This document shows, piece by piece, positions 17,693-25,533 of a DNA stretch of 64,000 nt. The DNA comes from CAIQPS01 sp964631965. Lineage in GTDB: Bacteria; Actinomycetota; Thermoleophilia; RBG-16-64-13. A program made the position numbers and the translations under genes. Below the pieces are notes generated by a model. The model made no database searches. It was not told the origin of the DNA and saw nothing but the letters and a program-made list of their open reading frames with translations. Each line of letters opens with the position of its first letter. Position 1 is the stretch's first letter. The stretch covers positions 1 to 64,000 of the forward strand of contig CAZWAR010000001.1 in assembly GCA_964631965.1 (NCBI GenBank), in the 5' to 3' direction.

Positions 17693-18442
17693 CTAGAGGT
17701 AGAAGCGAGGCACCTCTCTCAGCCAGTCGTCGCTCGGCCGCTCGAGGAGGAACGTGCTCGCGAAGTTGGTCTGCGGCTCCAGAAAGAGGTACCCGTCGAG
17801 AGTCGCCCAGCCCGGTTTCGAATACTTCGGCGGGTGCGAGAGCACCGAGTCCACCCAGTCGTTGGCGTTCTCGTACCACATCTCGCTGATGCGGTGCCAG
17901 TCGGACGACACCACGGACTCCGGGTGCATGAACGCCGGTACCACCTTGTCCATGACTTCCGGCGGCTTGATGACCTTGTAGCTGAAGAACCGGGTGAGCC
18001 CGGGCTGGCGCGCGACTTCCTTCGCGTGCACGTTTACGTACCAGTCGTCCGCTTCCTCGACACTCACTGCCGCTGGATAGCGGATGGCGACCAGCCAGCG
18101 CAGGATAGTCTTTTCCGCGAAGGACGTCTCCCGGCCGAGGAAGTCCTCGGTGGGCGTGGCCGGCACATTGACCATGATCACTTTGAGCGGAACCACTTCC
18201 TTCGTCATGGTGAGCAGTCCGAGGGGCTTCTCCCCCTCTCCCCGGTTGAGGTTCTCGTGCACCTTGTAGTTGTAGTAGCCGAAAGCCTCGGCCCCCGGCG
18301 GCGGCGGGACGGCCCGAAAGCTGACGTAGCTCAGCGGCTGGTTCCGCAGCACCTCCGGGATGTGGTAGCGATAGAACCAGCGTTCCGCGGCCGGCAGGTC
18401 GCTCATGTGGAGCAGGTGATGGATGATGATGGTCTTGATCAT
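17693..18442 (-). CDS. EthD-like dimeric alpha/beta-barrel protein
   Basis: This 249-residue protein starts MIKTIIIHHLLHMSDLPAAE at an ATG that overlaps the stop of the upstream MFS gene by four bases. The sequence suggests two repeated ferredoxin-like (EthD/DABB) halves, about residues 1-110 and 120-230, the first with a His pair near the start and ERWFYRYHIPEV, the second with DDWYVNVHAKEVARQPG. Proteins of this fold include small oxygenases, cyclases and dehydratases acting on aromatic or polyketide-like substrates, but the function here is unknown. It pairs with an efflux transporter and lies next to the transhydroxylase operon, so a role in aromatic compound handling is possible. Confidence 0.6.
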   Translation of the reverse strand: MIKTIIIHHLLHMSDLPAAERWFYRYHIPEVLRNQPLSYVSFRAVPPPPGAEAFGYYNYKVHENLNRGEGEKPLGLLTMTKEVVPLKVIMVNVPATPTEDFLGRETSFAEKTILRWLVAIRYPAAVSVEEADDWYVNVHAKEVARQPGLTRFFSYKVIKPPEVMDKVVPAFMHPESVVSSDWHRISEMWYENANDWVDSVLSHPPKYSKPGWATLDGYLFLEPQTNFASTFLLERPSDDWLREVPRFYL

Positions 18443-19707
18443 GTCTGACTCGCCCCCCCGTCCGTCTCTTCGCCGACTGCAGCAGGCCCGGTGGCCACCG
18501 GTTCCGAGTGTCGATGTCCCATCACCCGCGGGCGGGCCACTGTGACCCATAGGATCCCGCACAGTAGGCCGATGCCGATGTTGAGCGCGCCTATCAACCG
18601 TATGCGGTCCGCGAGTTGCAGCGACAGGAACACCATCCCCAGGCTTCCCATGATCATGAAGGCGGCCCCCATCAGAGATGACGCCGCTCCGGCGTCGGCT
18701 CTGTGCTGATCAAGCATCAGGTAACTGGACGGCGGCCTCATCACGCTCAGGGCGATGCTTCCCGGCAGCAGGGTGAGGATCATCGGCCACGGCCCATGCC
18801 GTCCGAAGAAGAAGATGAGGAGACCGCTGGCGACAAAAGCCGCGAAGGCGGCAGTGATCACCGACGTGCGTCTCCATATCCGCGATAGCCAGATATAGAC
18901 GAGCGGTCCCGTGGCCATACCCAGCGCGTTCAGGGAGAAGAAGAGACTATAGACTTGGCTGCTGGTGCCGAACGTCTCTTCGTAGATGTACGAGGAGGAT
19001 GCTATGAACGCCATTCCGCTCATGCTGAGCAGGGAGAAGACGACCAGCAGGGAGGCGAACGTCCGGTTGGTGAGAACTGTCCCGAGCCTGCGAACAGACG
19101 CGAGGGCGGTGCCCTCGTTCCGCTCGGTGATGGTCTCCCGGAAGGCAACGGCTCCGGCGAGGACCAGGGCTCCCAGCAGAGCCTGCACCACGAACACGCC
19201 GCGCCATGAAGTCACACCCAGAAGCAGCGCCCCGATGATGGGTGCCACCGCCGGGGAGATGACGACCATCGATTGCACCAGGGCGATGGTCGACTCCCGC
19301 TTGCGACCCACCCACACGTCCTTGATGATGGCCGTCGCCAGTGCCATGGCCGAACCTGCGCCGATGGCCTGCATGATGCGGAAGACGATCAACTGGAGGA
19401 TGTCCGTCGCTACGGCACAGAGCGCCCCTGCCACCATGTACAGGCTCAGGCCCACCAGCAGAATCGGTCTCCGCCCGTACTTGTCGCTGAGCGGCCCCCA
19501 GAACAGCGTGGCCAGGGCGAAGAAGACGAAGAACAGGATGAGCGTCAGGTTGGTCTGGTACTCGGCCACACCAAAGAAGCGGGTCATGCTGGGCAGCGCC
19601 GGAAGGTAAAGGTCGGTCGAAAGGGGGACGAAAGCGCTCAGAAACGTGAGGAAGGCGATGAACCCCCGCCGTCCCAGCCTCGTCTGAAGCGGTGACCCGT
19701 CCATCAT
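18439..19707 (-). CDS. MFS drug-resistance transporter, Bcr/CflA type
   Basis: This 422-residue protein has twelve predicted membrane segments. The first helix carries the Bcr/CflA signature PLSTDLYLPALP, followed by the MFS loop motif GPLSDKYGRRPILL. Family members are proton-driven exporters of small organic molecules. The start at 19707 (MMDGSPLQ) is chosen because upstream sequence lacks transporter homology; its ribosome site is weak. It is translationally coupled to the EthD-like gene. A GC-rich hairpin at 19780-19810 separates it from the transhydroxylase operon. Export of an aromatic product is a guess from location. Confidence 0.85.
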   Translation of the reverse strand: MMDGSPLQTRLGRRGFIAFLTFLSAFVPLSTDLYLPALPSMTRFFGVAEYQTNLTLILFFVFFALATLFWGPLSDKYGRRPILLVGLSLYMVAGALCAVATDILQLIVFRIMQAIGAGSAMALATAIIKDVWVGRKRESTIALVQSMVVISPAVAPIIGALLLGVTSWRGVFVVQALLGALVLAGAVAFRETITERNEGTALASVRRLGTVLTNRTFASLLVVFSLLSMSGMAFIASSSYIYEETFGTSSQVYSLFFSLNALGMATGPLVYIWLSRIWRRTSVITAAFAAFVASGLLIFFFGRHGPWPMILTLLPGSIALSVMRPPSSYLMLDQHRADAGAASSLMGAAFMIMGSLGMVFLSLQLADRIRLIGALNIGIGLLCGILWVTVARPRVMGHRHSEPVATGPAAVGEETDGGASQT

Positions 19708-19779
19708 CCCGGTTCTGCTGGGTTCTCTAGTGGCGGGCAGCCGATTCTCCTCTCCAGATGGAGCCCTTGTCCAGGCAAT

Positions 19780-19810
19780 GATGGGGCCCGCAACCTGCCC
19801 GGGCCCCATC
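19780..19810 (-). terminator. Terminator hairpin after the transhydroxylase small subunit
   Basis: GATGGGGCCCG (19780-19790) and CGGGCCCCATC (19800-19810) form a perfect 11-bp stem with a nine-base loop, between the small subunit stop and the MFS start. No T run follows, but the stem is strong. Confidence 0.55.
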
Positions 19811-19878
19811 TATGGAATATACCGTAAACCCCCTAACTAATGCGCATGCTCAGCACGCGCCACCGGGAGTCAGGTCGA

Positions 19879-20709
19879 TCAGGCCTTCCACAACTCCACG
19901 TCGCCCACATTCTGATCGAGAGCCGATGCGTCGACGGGGCCCAGCTTCTTGGGAAGGTATCCCGCCTTTTCGATGAGGAGGGTGTAGACCCCGTCCTCAA
20001 GGCCTTTCAGCCAGAAGTCCCCGTAGTTGTCGGTGGCCACCGTTAGGGTGGCGCCGGTAGCCGTGTTGGTGGCCGTCACCGTGACCCCTTCCAGGCACTC
20101 GTCGGCCTGGGGGTCGTAGACCGCCCCGGCGATCCACTTGCGGGGCAGGTTGAGATAGTAGACCCGAGGCCGGGTGGGAAGCTCGGGCTTGAGCAGCTCG
20201 GCGGCAGCCATCTTGGCGGCGATGGCCGGGTCGGAGTCGTCGCCGAAGGTGAAGGCTCCGGTGGGGCAGGCGTCCGAGCAGCGGGTCTCGGTCCAGCCTT
20301 GATCGAGGAGATGGGCGCAGAAGGTGCACTTCTGGGCGATGTTCAAGTCGTCGTTGAAGAAGATGACGTTCTCGTAGGGGCAGGCCTCGATGCAGAGCTG
20401 GTTGCCCCGGCACTTCTCCGGGTCGATGATGACGATGCCGTCCGGACGGCGGTAGATGGCCCGGGCCGGGCAGGCGGTAAGACAGGGGGCATCCTCGCAG
20501 TGCTGGCAGATGGAGTGGTGGTAGGTCACCTGCACCTTGGGAACCGTGCCCCGCTCCATGTCGATGACCTTGTTCCAGAACTGCCCGGTGTCGGGCTGGG
20601 GCTTGGCAATGGGCGTCCAGTCGTTGCCCACGTGCTCGTCCTTGCAGGCGATCTGGCAGTTGTGGCAACCGTTGCAGATGGCCAGATCGATGATCATGAC
20701 TTTGCCCAT
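19879..20709 (-). CDS. bthL: Transhydroxylase-like iron-sulfur subunit with C-terminal Cna/carboxypeptidase-regulatory domain
   Basis: This 276-residue protein resembles the small subunit of Pelobacter pyrogallol-phloroglucinol transhydroxylase, which is about the same length. Residues 1-190 hold the DmsB-type ferredoxin pattern: CNGCHNCQIAC, CQHCEDAPC, CRGNQLCIEACPYEN and CTFCAH. Residues from about 195 form a beta-sandwich with AGAVYDPQADECLEGVTVTA and DNYGDFWLKGLEDGVYTLLI, the extra domain also found in the Pelobacter subunit. The ATG at 20709 has a GGGGGAG site. After removing the assembly gap it shares one base with the large-subunit stop (TGATG). Other dicluster ferredoxin subunits lack this C-terminal domain, which favours the assignment. 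Confidence 0.78.
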   Translation of the reverse strand: MGKVMIIDLAICNGCHNCQIACKDEHVGNDWTPIAKPQPDTGQFWNKVIDMERGTVPKVQVTYHHSICQHCEDAPCLTACPARAIYRRPDGIVIIDPEKCRGNQLCIEACPYENVIFFNDDLNIAQKCTFCAHLLDQGWTETRCSDACPTGAFTFGDDSDPAIAAKMAAAELLKPELPTRPRVYYLNLPRKWIAGAVYDPQADECLEGVTVTATNTATGATLTVATDNYGDFWLKGLEDGVYTLLIEKAGYLPKKLGPVDASALDQNVGDVELWKA

Positions 20710-20720
20710 CAGAGACTCCC

Positions 20721-20745
20721 CCTGTCGCTCGATTCCGTGAAGCCG
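20721..20745. repeat. 25-bp direct repeat, left copy (assembly-gap edge)
   Basis: The 25 bases at 20721-20745 are identical to 20891-20915 immediately right of the Ns. They begin CCTGTCGCTC and end AGCCG, and encode the minus-strand peptide GFTESSDR. This looks like a contig-end overlap that was not merged rather than a biological repeat. Confidence 0.8.
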
Positions 20746-20890
20746 CTCGAGCTCCTGTCTGACTACATCCGCGTTTCCTCGGTGGCGATGAAACTCTTCG
20801 GCCAACCACAGTTCAAGCCCATCAAGGCTTTTCGCCCTGCCTCCCACTCCTCCATACCGCACATACCCGCCGGCACGAACNNNNNNNNNN
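20746..20890. other. Suspect contig end plus ten-N assembly gap
   Basis: The Ns occupy 20881-20890. The 135 bases to their left (20746-20880) interrupt what would otherwise be a continuous large-subunit to small-subunit junction. If the two 25-bp copies are merged, the large subunit ends Gly-Phe-Thr-Glu-Ser-Ser-Asp-Arg-Gly-Ser-Leu-stop, overlapping the small-subunit ATG. The extra segment is therefore probably misassembled, or comes from a related locus or strain. Confidence 0.7.
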
Positions 20891-20915
20891 CCTGTCGCTC
20901 GATTCCGTGAAGCCG
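20891..20915. repeat. 25-bp direct repeat, right copy (assembly-gap edge)
   Basis: Identical to 20721-20745. It encodes the last residues of the large subunit visible on this side of the gap. See the gap entry for the inferred merge. Confidence 0.8.
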
Positions 20916-23515
20916 GCCAAGCACGGTCCGGCAGTGATGTGGCATTCCCGGCTGAACGCCTCGGGATACTTGGCCTGCAGCGCTTCCAGGTCGGCCTTCT
21001 CGACTTCGGCCAGGAAACCGCTCACCGCGTGACCACAAGCATTCTTAGACGTGATCCCTCGGGGCACGATGGTGTTGATGGCCCCGCCCCGGTCGATCAC
21101 CCCCACTTCCACCGGGTCGAACTTGGCCCCATGGTCGATGCCTATGGCTCCCGGCATGATGCGCTGGGTGACGTAGGCGCCGGCCAGCACCGTACCCCGG
21201 TCGTTATAGATGGCCACCACGTCGCCATTCCTGATGCCGCGGGCGACCGCGTCGACTGGGTTCATCCACAGCGGCTGGTACAGGTAGCCGTCGGGGCCTT
21301 TCACCTTGCAGGTATCGATCTCGCGGAACCAGGTGATGTCGTCATGCTCCGAGTGCACCCCCCAACGCGGGTGGTTGCTCATCACCAACAGCGGGAATTT
21401 CTTGCTGCGTTCGGTCCCCAGGGTCTCCTCGTGGGTGACGCCTTTGGGTATCCACGCGGGCACCGGTGGGCGCTCCTCGTCGTCGGGGAAGTGCTCGGCC
21501 AGGCCGGTGGCGAAAAACTCGAGCTTGCCCGTGGGTGAGCTCAGCGGATGGTTCTCAGGATCCTCGTAGAACTCCACCAGGCCGGCCGGGATGTCCTCCC
21601 ACCCCTCCATGGGAGAGATCACGTAGTAGCCCTTACGGCGCAGTTCGTCCCAGCTGATCTTGTGCGCGGCGCCGGACGTCTCGTAGCCAAGCTTGATCAG
21701 GTCTTCCACCGTCTTCCCACCCGTGTACTCCTCGAGCAACCCCAGCCGCTCGGCGACCCTGCAGACCGCCTCGTAGTCGCTCACCGACTCGCCGAGGGGC
21801 TCGACGCAGTGCTCCTGGGGAAACAGCAGGTTCATCTGCCCGCTGAACAGGTCGCTTCCGATGTCGTCCTCTTCCAGGGAGGTGTTGATCGGAAGGATGA
21901 CATCGGCGAACAGACAGTCGTTCTCCAGCCAGGGGTGCTGGGCAAGCATGAACTCGATATCGTGCTGGCGCACCGCCCTGGCGTAGTCGTTGCCGGCGTT
22001 CCAGCAGGTGATCCACGACGGCGAGTCGGTCCAGATCATGTGGATGCGGGAGCAGCCGTCGGCCGGGTACTTGTAGTGAACGAACTGGTCCACGCGGTTG
22101 CACAACTCGCTCTCGTTGCCGTACCAGTCGATCTCTTTCTCAAGTAGAGCCTTAGGGACAAGGCTCTTGGGGATGAACGAGGGATGATTGGTGTCGGCGG
22201 GAGTACCGCCCGTGTAGGCCTCGTGCAGGTTCGGCATGATGGAGGGGGCCGGCGGCGATTCCTGCTCGTAGTCGTCGAGCAGGCCCCACTCGATCATCTT
22301 CGACTGGTTGCAGCCGGGCTTGCCCAGGCCCTGCATGGCGAGGCAGAGCACCTGCAACCGGGCGGGTTCGGTGGCATAGGGACCGCGGATGCCAGGGCCA
22401 CCATTGCCGATGACGATGGTCGTCCGCTTGGACGCCCATTCCTTGGCCAGGGCTTTGATGATGCGCACCGGCACTCCCGTGATGGGTGCCGCCCACTCCG
22501 CGCTCTTGGACTGCCCGTCCTCCCGGCCCATGACGTAGTCCTCGAACTTGTCGACCCCATAGGCGTGGGTGTCGAGATACTCCTTGTCGTATGTACCGTT
22601 CGTGAACCAGTCGTGCGCTATGGCCAGGTAGAGGGCGGCGTCGGTGTTCGGGAGGATGGGGATCCACTTGTCGGCGTGCACCGCGTTGGCGTAGTTGCAG
22701 TCTGGGGCTATGAAGATCTGCTTGATGCCAAGTTCGGTCCACCAGTAGCTGAGGCGGCTGGTGAGCTGCCCCTGCCAGCCCCAGACGGTGGTCTCCAAAT
22801 CGCATCCCCAGTGAAGAAGCAGCTCGGCGTTCTTGGAGATGTCGTAGATGAGGTTTTTCTGCGGCATCTGCTGCCCCACGGGTTCGCAGCCCCAGACGTG
22901 CTTGGCCCCCCACCACCAACCTTCCCAGCTGTCGGCATCCCGAGCCTGTAGGGTGTAGCCTCCGAAGAGTCGGAGGAGCTTGCGCATGCACCCATGAGGC
23001 CCGTGCACGCACTTGTTCTCCCCGTGCTGGTCGGACTGGTTGAGGATTGCGGTGGGCCCGTAGGTTTGCTTGATCCTAACCATCTCTGCGGCGATGACGT
23101 CCAGCGCTTCGTCCCAGGAGATGCGCACGTACTTGCTGACCCCGCGGTTCTGGGCGTTCCGCCCGCCGGGGCCGGTGGAGCCTGGAGCGCCCTTCGGGTC
23201 GAAGTCGACGCGCCTCAGGGGATAACGCACCCGGCCGGGCGAGAACACACGCTTCTTGTAGGCGAGGCTGAGCGGCGGCGCCAGGCTCTTTTCGCTCGGC
23301 TCGAAGGTCTTGCCCCGAGCGCGCATGACCCAGGGCTTGACCTCTTCCCGCGTATACTGATCGTAGTAGCGAGCGGGCCGGATGCGGATGATCTTGCCAT
23401 CCTTCACGTCCACCATGCAGGCGTTGGCACCGTTGTGGACGCCGCACCAGCTCAGGTCGCGGACGACGGTCTTTTCACCTGCTGCGTTCGGCGGTCGGGT
23501 GACTAGCGGCTCCAT
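20891..23515 (-). CDS. athL: Transhydroxylase-like molybdopterin large subunit (3' end at assembly gap)
   Basis: From the ATG at 23515 (strong AAGGGGG site) to the gap there are 875 codons. Merging the repeat would add Gly-Ser-Leu and a stop, close to the length of Pelobacter pyrogallol transhydroxylase large subunit. The protein has the Mo-bisMGD (DMSO reductase) fold but only two N-terminal cysteines, so it lacks the usual N-terminal [4Fe-4S] cluster, as that enzyme does. An Asp-Ser-Trp triplet (residues 195-197, in RDADSWEGWWWG) matches the order of the Pelobacter Mo-ligand region, and a His-rich NKCVHGPHGC precedes it. The enzyme would move hydroxyl groups between polyhydroxybenzenes without net redox change; the exact substrate is inferred. 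A hairpin separates it from metF upstream. Confidence 0.78.
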
Positions 23516-23608
23516 GCGTTCCCCCTTGTGTGACTCCGGCGCCCATCGCGGCGTCGACTCCATCTTCTGCGCTCCGCCCACTATGGCGAAGAACCGAGGC
23601 GATGTCCA

Positions 23609-23636
23609 GAGCTGGTGAGCGGGTGCTCACCAGCTC
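23609..23636 (-). terminator. Perfect 12-bp hairpin between metF and the transhydroxylase operon
   Basis: GAGCTGGTGAGC (23609-23620) and GCTCACCAGCTC (23625-23636) pair perfectly around a four-base loop. It lies after the metF stop and before the large-subunit start on the minus strand, so the two units are probably separate transcripts. No T run is present. Confidence 0.55.
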
Positions 23637-23684
23637 GTCGGCAGGCGGGCGCCCTGCGAGGGAACCGGAACAGGCACTCGAGTC

Positions 23685-24569
23685 CTAGGCGACGACCAAG
23701 TCGCTCTGCTCCACGATCTCGGGCACCAGTTCGTCCCAACCGAGAGGCATGATGTGTATGCCTTGGCAGAACGGCCGGATCTGCTGGATGATGCGGGAGC
23801 TGATCTCCACGGCTTTCTTCTTGCGGTCCGCTTTCGGAGTCGCCTCCATCTCGGCGACGACACTCTCCGGAACACTGATGCCCGCCACGTTCTCGTTCAT
23901 GAACTGAGCCATGGCCGCGCTCTTCAGCACCACGATCCCCGCCAGGACCGGCACCCCGAGCGGTTGCACCTGCTCCATGAAGCGTTCGAACCCGGTCGAG
24001 TCGTAGACCGCTTGGGTCTGAAAGAACCTGGCGCCGGCCGCTATCTTCTTCCGCATCTTGACGATCTGGGGTTGTATCGGGTCCGCCCCGGGGGTCACCA
24101 CGGCTCCCAGGAACAGGTTGGGCGAGCTCTCAAGCTCGTGCCCTTCCATGTCGTAACCGTTGTTCAGCCCCTGGGCCGCCTTGAGGAGTTGCACCGAGTC
24201 GAGATCGTAGACAGGTTTGGTCTCGGAATGATCCCCCAGGACCGGGTGATCTCCGGTCAGGCACAGAACGTTTTCTATTCCCAACGCCGCAGCGCTGAGC
24301 AGGTCCGATTGCAGAGCCAGGCGATTGCGATCCCGGCAGGTGAGTTGGTAAACGGGCTCGAGGCCCCGCTCGGCCAACCGCGCGGAAACGGCCAGAGAGC
24401 CGACCCGCATGACGGCGCTCTGGAGATCGGTCACATTGATGGCCGTCACGTGACCTCGCATGGCCTCCGCATCTGTCAGACATTTCGTTAGGTCGACGCC
24501 CTTGGGAGGACCTATCTCCCCCGTGACGACGAACGTCCCGCTCTCCAGGGCTTGACGGAGTCTGCTCAT
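23685..24569 (-). CDS. metF: Methylenetetrahydrofolate reductase catalytic subunit
   Basis: This 294-residue MetF barrel enzyme has VVTGEIGPPKG near the N-terminus (Glu at the MetF catalytic position), LTCRDRNRLAL near residue 80, VLCLTGDHP and FFQTQAVYD. It lies 33 bases downstream of metV, reproducing the metV-metF pair of acetogens, in which MetV links MetF to the electron donor. It would interconvert methylene-THF and methyl-THF, either in the Wood-Ljungdahl methyl branch or in oxidation of methyl groups removed from methoxy compounds. Only about 30 percent of positions appear shared with the MetF at 2572-3435, so they are not recent duplicates. Confidence 0.88.
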   Translation of the reverse strand: MSRLRQALESGTFVVTGEIGPPKGVDLTKCLTDAEAMRGHVTAINVTDLQSAVMRVGSLAVSARLAERGLEPVYQLTCRDRNRLALQSDLLSAAALGIENVLCLTGDHPVLGDHSETKPVYDLDSVQLLKAAQGLNNGYDMEGHELESSPNLFLGAVVTPGADPIQPQIVKMRKKIAAGARFFQTQAVYDSTGFERFMEQVQPLGVPVLAGIVVLKSAAMAQFMNENVAGISVPESVVAEMEATPKADRKKKAVEISSRIIQQIRPFCQGIHIMPLGWDELVPEIVEQSDLVVA

Positions 24570-24602
24570 GGTTTCCTCTCCTCTTCTCTCTGGGGGCCCC
24601 AG

Positions 24603-25319
24603 CTAGGGACGGCTGGAGACCGTGCGTTCACCGGACAGCGACTTGAATGTCGCCTCCCCGTCACCAAGAACCAACGACCGCGGGCGACCCCAGCGCGCGT
24701 GGTTCTTCGGGGGCTGGTAGACTTCCATGTCTTCCAGGCGACCCAGCAACACCAGCCGGTCATAGATGAGTTGCCATCCGCAATCCCGGTCGGGGTCGAC
24801 CTCGCACTTGCCGTTCTTGGCTCCTCCACACGGACCATTGAGCAGGTTCTTCGCGCACAGCGTCATCGGGCACAACCCACCGGTGGACTCGACGACGCAC
24901 TCGCCGCAGAGCGAGCAGTATTCGGCGATCAGATCGTCCTTGATGGTCTCCCCGCCGAAGATGGTGTCGCACCCCGGATGAACCGCACCCCCTTCGGTGG
25001 CGTCCATCACCGTGTGGGTGCCCTGGCCACAGGCGAGGACGAGAAACGAGTCCGCCCGTTCGGTCTCTGCGGCACGATCCTCGGTGAGTATCTTCTTCGT
25101 CACGGAGAGTTTGCAGAGACTCACGCCGGCGTCGGTGCAGGCCCAGCCTGCCACCTCCACCCCACGTTCGCCGAGGCGCTCGGCCATCTCCCTGCTCTCC
25201 TTCTCTCCGCCTGAATGACACTTGTTTGCGCAGTTGCCACACCCGACGACGAATACCCGTTCTTCGGGCCGAAGGTGGGCGACGATCTCTTCGATGGGTT
25301 TCTGGATGGTCGCGTGCAT
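24603..25319 (-). CDS. metV: MetV-type methylenetetrahydrofolate reductase partner subunit
   Basis: This 238-residue protein carries the MetV cysteine pattern. The N-terminal CGNCANKCHSGGEKE is followed by the C-terminal CSLCGECVVESTGGLCPMTL and CAKNLLNGPCGG. In acetogens MetV is the zinc- and iron-sulfur-containing partner that connects MetF to HdrA/MvhD, RnfC2 or ferredoxin. The ATG at 25319 follows a gap holding a 16-bp palindrome. No RnfC2 or HdrA gene is adjacent, so its redox partner is not visible here. Confidence 0.87.
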   Translation of the reverse strand: MHATIQKPIEEIVAHLRPEERVFVVGCGNCANKCHSGGEKESREMAERLGERGVEVAGWACTDAGVSLCKLSVTKKILTEDRAAETERADSFLVLACGQGTHTVMDATEGGAVHPGCDTIFGGETIKDDLIAEYCSLCGECVVESTGGLCPMTLCAKNLLNGPCGGAKNGKCEVDPDRDCGWQLIYDRLVLLGRLEDMEVYQPPKNHARWGRPRSLVLGDGEATFKSLSGERTVSSRP

Positions 25320-25406
25320 ACGAAGACCTCCCCGGTTTCGCGTCCAGGCCTCTTCCGGACCCGTCGCCGGCGAGAGGCGTCACCTACGTCACTAACTATA
25401 GAATAT

Positions 25407-25422
25407 CCGCATATAGATGCGG
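25407..25422. promoter_or_regulatory. 16-bp palindrome upstream of metV
   Basis: CCGCAT and ATGCGG flank ATAG, about 90 bases before the metV start in an unusually AT-rich patch (25390-25440). It could be an operator or part of a promoter region; no regulator can be assigned. Confidence 0.35.
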
Positions 25423-25533
25423 CAAACTTGTAGCACAGTATACCGTTTGGCGGCTACAGGGGAGGAGCGGCGCCCAACTCCAGGTCTGAGGATCCGGATG
25501 GTCCGGACCGCCTTCGCGCCGAGGGCGGACAGG

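Noticed and set aside
20710..20862. N-terminal extension of the small transhydroxylase subunit
   Set aside because: It crosses the assembly-gap edge, adds non-homologous residues, and the ATG at 20709 has a strong ribosome site.
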